From the NCBI GenBank assembly GCA_963169655.1, contig CAUJCM010000004.1, positions 229,239-293,238 on the forward strand: DNA of 64,000 bases, read 5' to 3'. Both the position numbers and the translations under genes were made by a program. How positions within the stretch are numbered: the stretch's first letter is position 1; each line of letters begins with the position of its first letter. This DNA is from Patescibacteria group bacterium. Its GTDB lineage: Bacteria > Patescibacteriota > Gracilibacteria > UBA1369. Positions 7,537-16,037 of this stretch are shown here, one piece after another. Below the pieces are notes generated by a model. The model saw only the letters and a program-made list of their open reading frames with translations. It did not search any database and was not told where the DNA came from.

Positions 7537-10500
7537 TTATTTACCTCCAAGTAAAGCAGGATTTTCTTCGACTGCATCTTGGAAACGAGCAAGGAATCTT
7601 GCCATATCAGCTCTTGTTGCGTAATTTTGGATTGTTTTTGCATCAAACTCATTCTTTGAAATGATATTAAATTCAATTCCAAAGGCAATAGCTCTATACA
7701 TCCAAATTGTATCTGTATTATTTTTATAGGCTACTGCAAATGAAGGCATATCAATATCCTTAACTTTTGGAGTATAACCAATTACAGAAGAAACTCCTTG
7801 GTCTAATAATGCAAATACTTCTATATATTTAATTCTATCTAGTGGAGCTAAAGTGACTTCACTAGTATTAATATCTTTTCTTCCTCGAAGGATACTAGAT
7901 GAGTAAACAGCTTTAAAGTTACTCAATTCTTCAGGGGATGCAATAGCAATTTCTTTAGCATCAGCAAGAGTTTTATACCAATCATTTGGTAAATTTTTAA
8001 CCTTAATCTTAGAATTTAATTTTAATTTTTGAATAGTATCTGCAATTATTCTTTGAGTGAATAAAGCTGTTGTATATCTAACCTGAGGAGTTTCTGGAGC
8101 TTGATCACTACGAGCTACTGTACTTCCGAGTGACTGTAAATCTTTACAATATGCTGAGTTTGGACCTTCTGCCAAATAGAATGTTTTATCTCCTACAATA
8201 CAAGGTTGTGTTGATGGTTTTGTTTCCTTCAATTCAGGTTGAGTTGGTGTTTGATAGTAAGTGTAATAATTGTTTACCACAGTTGGGACTTCAATAGTTT
8301 TTTCAACTATCTTTTCAACTGGCACCTCTTTCACTACTACTACTTCTTCTTTATTTTGGGAGGTTGGAACTGGTTTAGGGGTTGGAGCTGGCGTTGGAGT
8401 TGGGGTTGATGTTGGAGTTGGGGTTGATGTTGGAGTCTCTACTTCATCAGCTAAATCTATGTTTTGAGACTGAGGGACTGCTTTAGGAATAATTTGAACT
8501 GTATATGATGAAATTGGAGAGTTTTCTACTTTTTTATCTTTACCAATTGCAAATAATTTAACTGTATAAGTCGTATATGCTTTTAACCCTAAACTATCTG
8601 TTTTCTCAAAATTATTGTTAAATACCAATCTTGTAATATTTGAAGTAGCATCAATACTTGGTTCAAAAGATACAAAATCATTTAATCCTTTGCCAGTAAA
8701 ACTGTTATTTGAAATAATATCTGAAGTTTGTGTCTTGAAACTATTACCTTCTATACTTAATCTAAACCCTCCTAAATTAGTAGGTAAATTTAATTTTGAT
8801 CTTAAGTTTTGACAGATATTATCAACTATACCTAACTCTTCTTTTCCTTTAAATGCAGATAACTGAGTTTTGAGTGTGGTAGGTGTAGGATTATTTAAAT
8901 CATAAGTTAAAGATGAAGGATTAAATTTAATATTATCAACTTCAGTACATTTTGTAATAACTGGTTTAGAAGTACTGTCAGTTAATGTTATTGCATAATA
9001 TGCATTTCCAATCTCTTGGCTATTCTCTGAGTTAATAAGCTTAATAGTATATTTTTTATTAAGATCTAATTTAAGTCTATCTTTAATTGACTGATTAATT
9101 GTAGTTGTAAATTTCAAACCTTGTTTATCTTCTGTTACTTTTAACAAACCTTCAAATCCTTCTTTTCCATCTATTAAATCTTTTAAATTAATAGATGGAA
9201 ATTGATTTGACTCATCATATAATCCAACTAAAGTTTTTTGTGGACCTTCTTCTGAAATATTTAATACTTTCAAATCATCAGCACACATTCCATCAGGAAT
9301 TCCATCATATTTTTGTTCTTTTTTATCGTACATTAATAAGGATGTAGTCTTAGAATCATTTTTAGCTACATCTAATGATAAAGAGTTAGGGTTAAATTCT
9401 ACTTTACCAATGTCCTTACATAGAATTATGAGTTGCGATTGTCCTGGATCTTTTGCTTTAAATTCTGCCTGGAAAACTAGAGCTGATTTTAGGTATCCTT
9501 TAGCATTTATTTGATATCCATCCTTGTACTCAGCTTTACTATAAGCAGATTGTGAAATTGTAACTGGTAATTCATAATTAGACTTGAGTGCTCTATTTCC
9601 ATTAATATTATTTGCTGATTTATCAGTATATTCAACTCCTTCTTCAAAATTATTTTCTGTTTTATAAGAAAAGTCTACATTAACTCCATTTACAGTGGCT
9701 TTTAGACTATCTACAAAATTAGCACAAATTGGATCATTATTTTTACTTTCTATAACTAGAGTATTTTTGATTTCTCCATTTTCTACTACAACTTCTGCAT
9801 CTTTAAATGTAGCTTTTACATCGTTTGTACAACTTTTAACTTCTTCATTTATTTTGAGTGTATAACTGGCAACTGGTTTTTGAGAAACCTGATTATTTTC
9901 ATCTACTACATATAATTCTACCGTATATTTTTTGTTAGCATCTAGCCATTTTAATAAACTGTCTAAATTATTAGTAAATTTAAATCTATTAATCTTATCG
10001 AGATTAGCTGTACTTGATGAAATTAAAATACTGTCATCATATAATCTAGTATTTTTATTTTCTGGTGTAATGAGTTGAGGTTTAGCAGCGTCTCTATTAT
10101 TTTCATCTTTCACTGCTAATTTAAATCCAGTTATTTTATTGGGTAATCCAAAGTTCTGTTTTGAAGAATCACAAATTTGCTGACCACTAAATCCAATCTC
10201 TCCTGAATTAGTATAAATAGACAGGGAAGTATCTTTACTTTTAATACTATCATTTTTATCAAAAACCAGTTCACTTGAGTCAAATTTAATTTGATTAATA
10301 TCTACACAGCTATCATCTTCAACTATAATTTTATAGGATGCAAAGATATAATCATAAGGGATAGTTTGACTACTTGCTGTAATATTATTATTAATATCTT
10401 TTATTAGAGCTTTTAAGTCTACTTTATATTCTCCAGCTATGGCTGAAAGTGGAAAATCATTTTCAGTGGATAGAGCTTTAAGATTATGGTTAAATGAAAT

Positions 10501-10956
10501 CGTTGAGCCTTTTTCTAACTTGAAAGTTAAAAATCCTTTAAACAATGATGTTGGAGGATTATTATATAAATAATTATCTACTTGAGTTGGAGTATCTGTT
10601 GCACCTATTTTGCTAACTAAAACTTGAAAACCTAGAGGAACAATTAAAGTATCTTCTTGGTTAAAATAAATTTTTAATAAATCTTTTAAACAAGGGTTAG
10701 CTATACTAAAGCCATTTGTGCCTCCATCTTTTGTTTTTAAAATTAAATTATTTTTTAAAGAATCATTTCTATTAGTATTATTAAATACTATACTTGGATT
10801 TTCAAAGTATATCTTTTCCATTCCAACACAATTAGACTGATTCGTAATATCTCCTTTAAATAATCCTCCATTTTGATTGGAATAAACAGCGAGTCCTATG
10901 ACTCCTACGACTAAAAATGCACCTAGTGCAATTAGCCATTTCTTTATATTTTTCAT
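7537..10956 (-). CDS. Large surface protein A with paralogous C-terminal domain
   Basis: An 1139-residue exported protein. The N-terminus (KKWLIALGAFLVVGVIGLAV, residues 5-24) is a signal peptide or signal anchor and is almost identical to that of the next gene upstream (11237-14065). Residues 40-830 hold about four similar modules, each starting near a motif of the type C-x-D-x-x-x-I-K-F-D/N-P-S-S-L and ending SYTV/YTLKI, so they are probably Ig-like beta domains. A Thr/Pro linker sits near 845-865, and then comes a conserved C-terminal domain of about 220 residues (CIVGDKTFYLAEGPNSAYCK to NPALLGGK). That domain has SLH-like pieces (RYTTALFTQRI, ATRADMARFLARFQ) and may attach the protein to the wall. 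It has its own promoter and terminator. I know no named family for it. Confidence 0.8.
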   Translation of the reverse strand: MKNIKKWLIALGAFLVVGVIGLAVYSNQNGGLFKGDITNQSNCVGMEKIYFENPSIVFNNTNRNDSLKNNLILKTKDGGTNGFSIANPCLKDLLKIYFNQEDTLIVPLGFQVLVSKIGATDTPTQVDNYLYNNPPTSLFKGFLTFKLEKGSTISFNHNLKALSTENDFPLSAIAGEYKVDLKALIKDINNNITASSQTIPYDYIFASYKIIVEDDSCVDINQIKFDSSELVFDKNDSIKSKDTSLSIYTNSGEIGFSGQQICDSSKQNFGLPNKITGFKLAVKDENNRDAAKPQLITPENKNTRLYDDSILISSSTANLDKINRFKFTNNLDSLLKWLDANKKYTVELYVVDENNQVSQKPVASYTLKINEEVKSCTNDVKATFKDAEVVVENGEIKNTLVIESKNNDPICANFVDSLKATVNGVNVDFSYKTENNFEEGVEYTDKSANNINGNRALKSNYELPVTISQSAYSKAEYKDGYQINAKGYLKSALVFQAEFKAKDPGQSQLIILCKDIGKVEFNPNSLSLDVAKNDSKTTSLLMYDKKEQKYDGIPDGMCADDLKVLNISEEGPQKTLVGLYDESNQFPSINLKDLIDGKEGFEGLLKVTEDKQGLKFTTTINQSIKDRLKLDLNKKYTIKLINSENSQEIGNAYYAITLTDSTSKPVITKCTEVDNIKFNPSSLTYDLNNPTPTTLKTQLSAFKGKEELGIVDNICQNLRSKLNLPTNLGGFRLSIEGNSFKTQTSDIISNNSFTGKGLNDFVSFEPSIDATSNITRLVFNNNFEKTDSLGLKAYTTYTVKLFAIGKDKKVENSPISSYTVQIIPKAVPQSQNIDLADEVETPTSTPTPTSTPTPTPAPTPKPVPTSQNKEEVVVVKEVPVEKIVEKTIEVPTVVNNYYTYYQTPTQPELKETKPSTQPCIVGDKTFYLAEGPNSAYCKDLQSLGSTVARSDQAPETPQVRYTTALFTQRIIADTIQKLKLNSKIKVKNLPNDWYKTLADAKEIAIASPEELSNFKAVYSSSILRGRKDINTSEVTLAPLDRIKYIEVFALLDQGVSSVIGYTPKVKDIDMPSFAVAYKNNTDTIWMYRAIAFGIEFNIISKNEFDAKTIQNYATRADMARFLARFQDAVEENPALLGGK

Positions 10957-10991
10957 TTTTATTTTGTTATTAGAAATAAAATTATCATTAT

Positions 10992-11019
10992 ATTATACAC
11001 TATTTTTAATTTTGGTCAA
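10992..11019 (-). promoter_or_regulatory. Promoter of surface protein A gene
   Basis: Reading the minus strand, TTGACC (11014-11019), a 16-base spacer and a perfect TATAAT (10992-10997) lie about 36 bases upstream of the ATG. The same promoter occurs at 14101-14128 in front of the paralog, within a duplicated block of about 247 bases. Confidence 0.8.
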
Positions 11020-11067
11020 AGCATTGGTTTAAGAAAATTTTATTTTCATTTATAGTCTCTAAGTAAT

Positions 11068-11099
11068 CCACCCCGTCAGCCCTGCAGGCTGCCACCCCT
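11068..11099. repeat. Dispersed palindromic repeat, family 1 (truncated copy)
   Basis: It starts CCACCCCGTCAGCCCTGC and forms the hairpin CAGCC-ctgca-GGCTG, but breaks off after CCACCCC. A second, complete copy starts four bases later, so the element looks interrupted by, or tandem with, another copy. Confidence 0.8.
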
Positions 11100-11102
11100 T
11101 GT

Positions 11103-11148
11103 CCACCCCGTCAAATTCTTCGAATTTGACACCCTCTAGAGGGGAATT
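11103..11148. repeat. Dispersed palindromic repeat, family 1 (complete copy)
   Basis: It runs from CCACCCCGTC to GAGGGGAATT. The first hairpin is GTCAAATTC-ttc-GAATTTGAC, different in sequence from the CAGCC/GGCTG arm of other copies but still perfectly paired. The second arm is CCCTCTAGAGGGG. Confidence 0.85.
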
Positions 11149-11181
11149 TTGTGCTCCGGAGAAATTATAAAGTTGCCCATC
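11147..11181. repeat. Dispersed repeat module 2, copy 1
   Basis: It begins TTTTGTGCTCCGGAG and ends GTTGCCCATC, directly abutting the family 1 copy. Related sequence is found at 49539-49571 and 49656-49682, the latter again just after a family 1 copy. Confidence 0.6.
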
Positions 11182-11215
11182 AAAAAATCCCGCTACTAGT
11201 TTAAGTAACGGGATT
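11182..11215 (-). terminator. Rho-independent terminator of surface protein B gene
   Basis: A minus-strand stem of 12 bp (AATCCCGTTACT / AGTAGCGGGATT) with a short loop is followed by six U, 22 bases after the stop of the 11237-14065 gene. It matches the terminator of its paralog at 7482-7517. Confidence 0.85.
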
Positions 11216-11236
11216 TTAACTTAAATATCTATTTTT

Positions 11237-14065
11237 TTATTTTCCTCCAAGTAATTTAGGATTTTTTTCGATAGCATTTTGGAATCTAGCCAAGAATCTT
11301 GCCATATCTTCTCTTGTTGCAAATTCTTGAATTGTATTTGAATTGAATTCATTCTTTGTAATAATGTTAAATTCAATTCCAAAGGCTATAGACCTGTACA
11401 TCCAAGCTGTATCTGGATTATTTCTGTATGCTAATGCAAATGGAGGCATACTACTGTCACTTACACTTGGTGTGTAGCCAATTACTGAAGTAATTGATTG
11501 ATCAAGAAGGGCTAAGATTTCAATATATTTAATTCTACCTAATGGTGCTAAAGTGACTGCTCCAGTTTTAGGATCTTTTCTTCCTCTTAAAATTCCTGAA
11601 GCATAAACTGCTTTGAAATTAGCTATTTCCTCATCACTCGATGCTTCAATTTCTTTAGCATCTGTAAGTGATTTATACCAATCATTTGGTAAATTCCTTA
11701 CCTTTATTCTTGTATTAAGTTTTAGTTTGGTAATTGTATCTGCCACAACTCTTTGAGCAAATAGAGCTGTAGTATATCTTACTTGTGGGGTTTCAGGAGC
11801 TTGATCTACTCTGGCAATTTTTTCTCCTAAAGCTTGTAAATCTTTACAGTAAGATGAATCAGGACCTTCGGCTAAGTAGAATTCTTGATCACCTACTTTA
11901 CAAGGAGTAATTGACACTTTTGTTACTACTGGGGTTGGAGTTGAAGTTGTGGTAGTGGTTGTGGTTGGTGTTGGAGTCGTAGTTGTTCCAGTGCCTTTAT
12001 TGCCAGTATCGTTGTTGTTTGTGCCAGAACCTCCTTTGTTGCCAGTGTCATTATTGCCTAAATCATCATCACTTTGAATTTGACTTGTCTTGAATGAGAA
12101 ACTAGCTTCTGCTTTACCAAAGCTCAATGAATATGTTTTTCCTTTTTCGATTCCTTGTGGTAAATGAGCTGGGTCAAGAGCAAATTGGATAAATTCCTTC
12201 TTCATTGTAATACCTAAAAAATCATTATAATAAGTTTTTTCATTGAGTTCGTCATAAGGGATTACTATTTTTGTATCAATAATTTTTGGAGATAAGGATG
12301 ACTCAATCAAGGTTTTTAAATTGCTGTCATTTTTATTGTCTCCAAACCATTTAATTAAACTAGAATAACAAGCTCCATCTATACTCAATCCTACTGGATT
12401 ATTATTTTTATCATAGAATTGATATGTGAAAGTAATTTTGTCAGTTGCATCTTTCTGAGAAGTTGGTGAAAATTTTGCAGAATCGAAAGCTATACATCCT
12501 GCTTTATCTTCAATATTATTGTCTTCTTGATTAAATTGATCTGCTTGCTCACTATTAGGATCTTCATCGTTACTATCAGGAATACTTTGAGCTTTATCGT
12601 CTTTTATTTTAAATAAATAAGCTAAATTTAATCTCTCATCATTTCCTTTTAATCCAATAATCTCCATTACATATAGAGTATTAGGATTCAATAATACATC
12701 TTCTGCTAATTTTAATTTATGAGTGGAGCTATCATAATATGTTTTAAAATTATTAACTAAAGCATAAGATCTACCGGATTTAGTGTTATCACTTGCTATG
12801 CTCTTTCTAGATATGAAACTATTTTGATTATATTTACTTGGATCTAAATTAAATGTATACAAAGTCTCTTTACCTTTTGTTTTGTTATATTCATCAAATA
12901 ATTTTATATTAAATTTAAATTGAGTAATTGTATCTTCACATAAAGCTACTCCCTTCTCCTTACTAACTACATTTAGAATATTTGTGATGGAATCTGATTG
13001 GCTACTTGAGTCATATTGCATAATCTTTGCATCTGGGGGGCTTTGTTTTTCTGTGAAAGAATAGTTATTTAGAGTTGGATAAATCTCATCTGTACATTTT
13101 GTCTCTATAATTGGTTCTACTTTCTTTTCTTCATCCTGAACATCAAAGCGTAAATTCATTAATATAGTTGGTGTACTATCTACTACATAACCAATACCTA
13201 AATCATAAATTTTATTTGTATCGTTTAAATTAATATTTAGATCTTTTAAATGAAAATAATTAATAGTTTTTGTAGGATCAATTTCTATTAATCTCATTGA
13301 TTTTAAAGAATCTAAAGGATTATTAGAATCTTCAGCAGCAAAAGCTTTTTCAAGATTCATAAAGTTAAATGAACTCTTGAATGTTCCTAAATTTTGTAAT
13401 TGGTTTGATAATCCATTTTGTAGCATTGTGCCTCCTAATGGTACTGTTCCAGGAGTTAGAGCTTTTCCATTTTGTGTTTTTGTTGATCCTGAGCCTGTTT
13501 GTGGTGCAGTCATACCTTCAAGACCAGAGAAATTTGGTGCCAAGTCATTTGATGTTGAACTACCTGCTATACCAAAATTAGTAGGGTTAACTTTTTCAAG
13601 TGTACCAGTTAGTGTATCATCTTCTTTAATAGAAAGAACAGGAGTTTTAACTATATCATTGCTGGGTAAAGTAACTATTGGTATCGTCTGGTTAATTGAC
13701 AAACTACTTTTATCAAGTTCAAATTTAAATAATAAATCATTGGTATCTTTTTTATTAATAATAGTAAATGCTGTATCCTTACCTGTGTTAATTTTAATTC
13801 TTCCATTATCAACATCATCTTTCCAGACTGATAATTTTGAATTACCTAACTCAGAGTTTTGTTCGCTTTTTATTTCATCAAAAACATAACTACTAAATGA
13901 AACTTTAGTGTTTTGGCTTTCAGAAAAAGGAATTTCTTGAGTAACTTCCTGTGTCGCCGCCCCCTTAAACAATCCTCCACTTTGATTGGAATAAACAGCG
14001 AGTCCTATGACTCCTACGACTAAAAATGCACCTAGTGCAATTAGCCATTTCTTTATATTTTTCAT
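11237..14065 (-). CDS. Large surface protein B, paralog of surface protein A
   Basis: A 942-residue exported protein whose first 35 residues equal those of surface protein A except for one N/S change near residue 29 and the end of the block. The middle (about 40-690) has only distant similarity, with Ig-like stretches, an inserted Gly/Thr/Asn-rich segment, and a DSNDEDPNSEQADQFNQED acidic stretch. A Gly/Asn/Thr-rich linker with poly-Thr is near 665-710. The last 220 residues (CKVGDQEFYLAEGPDSSYCK to NPKLLGGK) are strongly similar to the C-terminus of protein A, including RYTTALFAQRV and ATREDMARFLARFQ. Same-strand tandem arrangement, same promoter and same terminator show that the pair arose by duplication. 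Function is unknown; a surface layer or adhesive role is inferred. Confidence 0.8.
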   Translation of the reverse strand: MKNIKKWLIALGAFLVVGVIGLAVYSNQSGGLFKGAATQEVTQEIPFSESQNTKVSFSSYVFDEIKSEQNSELGNSKLSVWKDDVDNGRIKINTGKDTAFTIINKKDTNDLLFKFELDKSSLSINQTIPIVTLPSNDIVKTPVLSIKEDDTLTGTLEKVNPTNFGIAGSSTSNDLAPNFSGLEGMTAPQTGSGSTKTQNGKALTPGTVPLGGTMLQNGLSNQLQNLGTFKSSFNFMNLEKAFAAEDSNNPLDSLKSMRLIEIDPTKTINYFHLKDLNINLNDTNKIYDLGIGYVVDSTPTILMNLRFDVQDEEKKVEPIIETKCTDEIYPTLNNYSFTEKQSPPDAKIMQYDSSSQSDSITNILNVVSKEKGVALCEDTITQFKFNIKLFDEYNKTKGKETLYTFNLDPSKYNQNSFISRKSIASDNTKSGRSYALVNNFKTYYDSSTHKLKLAEDVLLNPNTLYVMEIIGLKGNDERLNLAYLFKIKDDKAQSIPDSNDEDPNSEQADQFNQEDNNIEDKAGCIAFDSAKFSPTSQKDATDKITFTYQFYDKNNNPVGLSIDGACYSSLIKWFGDNKNDSNLKTLIESSLSPKIIDTKIVIPYDELNEKTYYNDFLGITMKKEFIQFALDPAHLPQGIEKGKTYSLSFGKAEASFSFKTSQIQSDDDLGNNDTGNKGGSGTNNNDTGNKGTGTTTTPTPTTTTTTTSTPTPVVTKVSITPCKVGDQEFYLAEGPDSSYCKDLQALGEKIARVDQAPETPQVRYTTALFAQRVVADTITKLKLNTRIKVRNLPNDWYKSLTDAKEIEASSDEEIANFKAVYASGILRGRKDPKTGAVTLAPLGRIKYIEILALLDQSITSVIGYTPSVSDSSMPPFALAYRNNPDTAWMYRSIAFGIEFNIITKNEFNSNTIQEFATREDMARFLARFQNAIEKNPKLLGGK

Positions 14066-14208
14066 TTTTATTCTGTTATTAGAAATAAAATTATCATAAT
14101 ATTATACACTATTTTTAATTTTGGTCAAAGCATTGGTTTAAGAAAATTTTATTTTCATTTATAGTCTCTAAGTAATCCACCCCGTCAGCCCTGCAGGCTG
14201 CCACCCCT
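13962..14208 (-). repeat. Duplicated promoter plus signal-sequence block, copy 2
   Basis: Partner of 10853-11099, about 98% identical by eye. It includes the N-terminal codons, the promoter at 14101-14128 and the beginning of a family 1 repeat at 14177. Confidence 0.9.
14101..14128 (-). promoter_or_regulatory. Promoter of surface protein B gene
   Basis: On the minus strand TTGACC (14123-14128), a 16-base spacer and TATAAT (14101-14106) lie 35 bases upstream of the ATG at 14065. Sequence and spacing match the promoter of the paralog. Confidence 0.8.
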
Positions 14209-14220
14209 CAAGAGGGGAAT
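14177..14220. repeat. Dispersed palindromic repeat, family 1 (complete copy)
   Basis: It runs CCACCCCGTCAGCCCTGC to AAGAGGGGAAT, with the hairpin CAGCC-ctgca-GGCTG and a second arm CCCCTC-aa-GAGGGG. It lies between the divergent genes for surface protein B and the 14343-15653 protein. Confidence 0.85.
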
Positions 14221-14226
14221 GTAACT

Positions 14227-14260
14227 GTGGCTAAAGCCCCCTCTAAACCTCGCATTTTTT
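14227..14260 (+). repeat. Dispersed repeat module 3, copy 1
   Basis: It reads TGTGGCTAAAGCCCCCTCTA then AACCTCGCATTTTTT. A related sequence lies at 49397-49431 (GGGGATTAAAGCCCC, TTCTAGAACCC, T-run). The GGCTaaAGCC core is self-complementary and a T-run follows, so it could act as a weak terminator. Confidence 0.5.
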
Positions 14261-14342
14261 AAAATATTAATTTTTAATTTGCTTTTATATAATTTCTTTG
14301 TATATTTGTTTTGCAATCATTCTGATTAAGGAATTTTAATTT

Positions 14343-15653
14343 ATGGCAGTCACTTATAGTGTTAAGTTCAAAAAATTGAACTTTTCAGGTAAAGTCTTAG
14401 TTGAAAAAGAAGGAGAAGTTGTTTTTGACCGTAAATATTTGCGTCTTAAAGGTAAAGGTGCAAATGATCATGGTGAAATAGTTAACTTCACCGATATTAA
14501 AGAAACTAAGGCAGAAAAAGAAAAATTTATTTTTAATACTTTTAATAAAGAGCAATTTGAATTGTCGAGGTTTGGCGATAGCGTAGAGAATTTTTTAGTA
14601 GACTTCTATAAATTAAAAAATGAGTTTTTTGTAGAGAATATGTTTATGAGAATTGGTTCTTTATTATCTAGTTTTGATTGTAGTGTGGAAATAACTAATC
14701 AATTTGGTAAATCTATTAATAAAGGTTTATCTCAACTTCATATTTATGAAGGTAGTTTAGTTTTCATTCCAAAAATGTCTGATGCTTTTGCTGTGAACTA
14801 TAATTTTATGAAGAATCATCAATTTTTGGAAGATGAATATATTCTTCAACTTGAAAGTGATAGTGGAACAAAAATTAATATTTCAAGACTAGGTTCTCAC
14901 TTTGAAGAAGTTCAAGAAATAATTGAGGACTGTTTAGAAAAACTATATCAAAAAGTCTTAAATAATTTGAATCAAGTTCTTCCTGGATTCTCAATAGCTA
15001 CTTTGCTAAAACTTGCCTATTTAATCAAAGAAGGAAAAGCTATTGAATTAAATGTACTAAAAAAAATTGATGCCGGACTGCCTAGTAAAATTATGGAATT
15101 GGCAATTGAAGGGAATCAAGAACTAGCACAAAAAATTCAGTTTTTAAGAAGTTTAGATAAAGATGAAAAATTTTATCTTGGCTTTTCAATGCAAGAAGAT
15201 AAAGAAGCAAGAGAAATTAAAATAAAAGCTTGGTTTTTATGTGCTTTGCCTACATTAAATACAATGGCACTAGGTATCAGTAATGCTACAAATGATCATC
15301 GAGTATTCTTCTTTAGAATTGTGATGGAGCAAGGATTTGCAATAGAGAAAATGGAGGGAAAAGTTTTAGAAATTAATCAATGTATGGTTCTTTTTGATTA
15401 TGATTTAAGTCCACTTTTAAAAAATAAATTTGAGCTAAGGAAAACTAAATATAAAGTTGCAATTTTAAGAATGGCATTCTTGAGATTATTTAGAAGGTCA
15501 CTACTTGGTTTTAGCCAATCTAGTAATTTGGATCAATTTAAAGATGATGCAAATCGCTATTTTACTTTAGCTAAAGTAATGCAAAAACCAACAATGAGGC
15601 ATAGTCAAATTTTTAAACCTACTTTAAAGAATAAAAATCCTGATTTAGATTGA
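14343..15653 (+). CDS. Conserved-looking hypothetical protein, PH-like N-terminus
   Basis: A 436-residue soluble protein with no signal peptide or membrane segment. Residues 1-95 read as a seven-strand and one-helix pattern typical of PH-like barrels (KVLVEKEGEVVFDRKYLRLKG, IVNFTDIKET, then an amphipathic helix VENFLVDFYKLKNEF). A similar pattern seems to recur at 115-205. The rest is mixed alpha/beta with a basic C-terminal tail. It stands alone between the minus-strand surface block and trxA, and ends in TGA. I do not recognise the family; the PH-like reading is an inference from the strand pattern only. Confidence 0.6.
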   Translation: MAVTYSVKFKKLNFSGKVLVEKEGEVVFDRKYLRLKGKGANDHGEIVNFTDIKETKAEKEKFIFNTFNKEQFELSRFGDSVENFLVDFYKLKNEFFVENMFMRIGSLLSSFDCSVEITNQFGKSINKGLSQLHIYEGSLVFIPKMSDAFAVNYNFMKNHQFLEDEYILQLESDSGTKINISRLGSHFEEVQEIIEDCLEKLYQKVLNNLNQVLPGFSIATLLKLAYLIKEGKAIELNVLKKIDAGLPSKIMELAIEGNQELAQKIQFLRSLDKDEKFYLGFSMQEDKEAREIKIKAWFLCALPTLNTMALGISNATNDHRVFFFRIVMEQGFAIEKMEGKVLEINQCMVLFDYDLSPLLKNKFELRKTKYKVAILRMAFLRLFRRSLLGFSQSSNLDQFKDDANRYFTLAKVMQKPTMRHSQIFKPTLKNKNPDLD

Positions 15654-15707
15654 TAGATTTTTAAAAGATGTCTAAAATGTTATTGATATTTTTTAAACAA
15701 AATCTTT

Positions 15708-16028
15708 ATGGCACTAGAATTTACTGATCAAAATTGGGACAAGGAAGTGATGCAATCTGAACTTCCTATTCTTGTAGATTTTTTTGCAGAGTGGTGTGGA
15801 CCTTGCAAAATGATGGGACCAATCATTGAAAAATTAGCTACTGAATATCAAGGAAAAATAAAGATTGGAAAATTAAATATAGATGAAAATGAAAAACCGG
15901 CAGAATTTATGATTCAAAGTATTCCTACATTGATTTTCATTAAAAATGGTGAAGTAGCTCAAGCTCCACTTATTGGATACAAAAGTGAAGAAGAATTAAG
16001 GAGTCATATTGAAAAAATAATTGCTTAA
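15708..16028 (+). CDS. trxA: Thioredoxin
   Basis: A 106-residue thioredoxin, close to the standard 105-109 residues. The redox motif WCGPCK is at residues 29-34 (Cys30, Cys33), preceded by ILVDFFAE. The cis-proline loop is present as SIPTLIFIKNG. It acts as a cytosolic dithiol reductant, for example for ribonucleotide reductase and thiol peroxidases. The start is followed by the expected beta-alpha lead-in (ALEFTDQNWDKEV). A strong terminator hairpin at 16052-16077 follows, lying inside the end of the convergent rnhA gene. Confidence 0.95.
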   Translation: MALEFTDQNWDKEVMQSELPILVDFFAEWCGPCKMMGPIIEKLATEYQGKIKIGKLNIDENEKPAEFMIQSIPTLIFIKNGEVAQAPLIGYKSEEELRSHIEKIIA

Positions 16029-16037
16029 TCTATTCAA

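Larger units (their letters stand above)
10853..11099 (-). repeat. Duplicated promoter plus signal-sequence block, copy 1
   Basis: This 247-base block matches 13962-14208 with only about five mismatches counted by eye. It contains the first 35 or so codons of the surface protein gene, the promoter, and the start of a family 1 palindromic repeat. Outside the block the two gene bodies are quite different until the C-terminal domains. Confidence 0.9.

Noticed and set aside
13377..13889. 170-residue plus-strand frame inside surface protein B
   Set aside because: It is antisense to a well-supported gene and reads as a shadow with biased hydrophobic composition.
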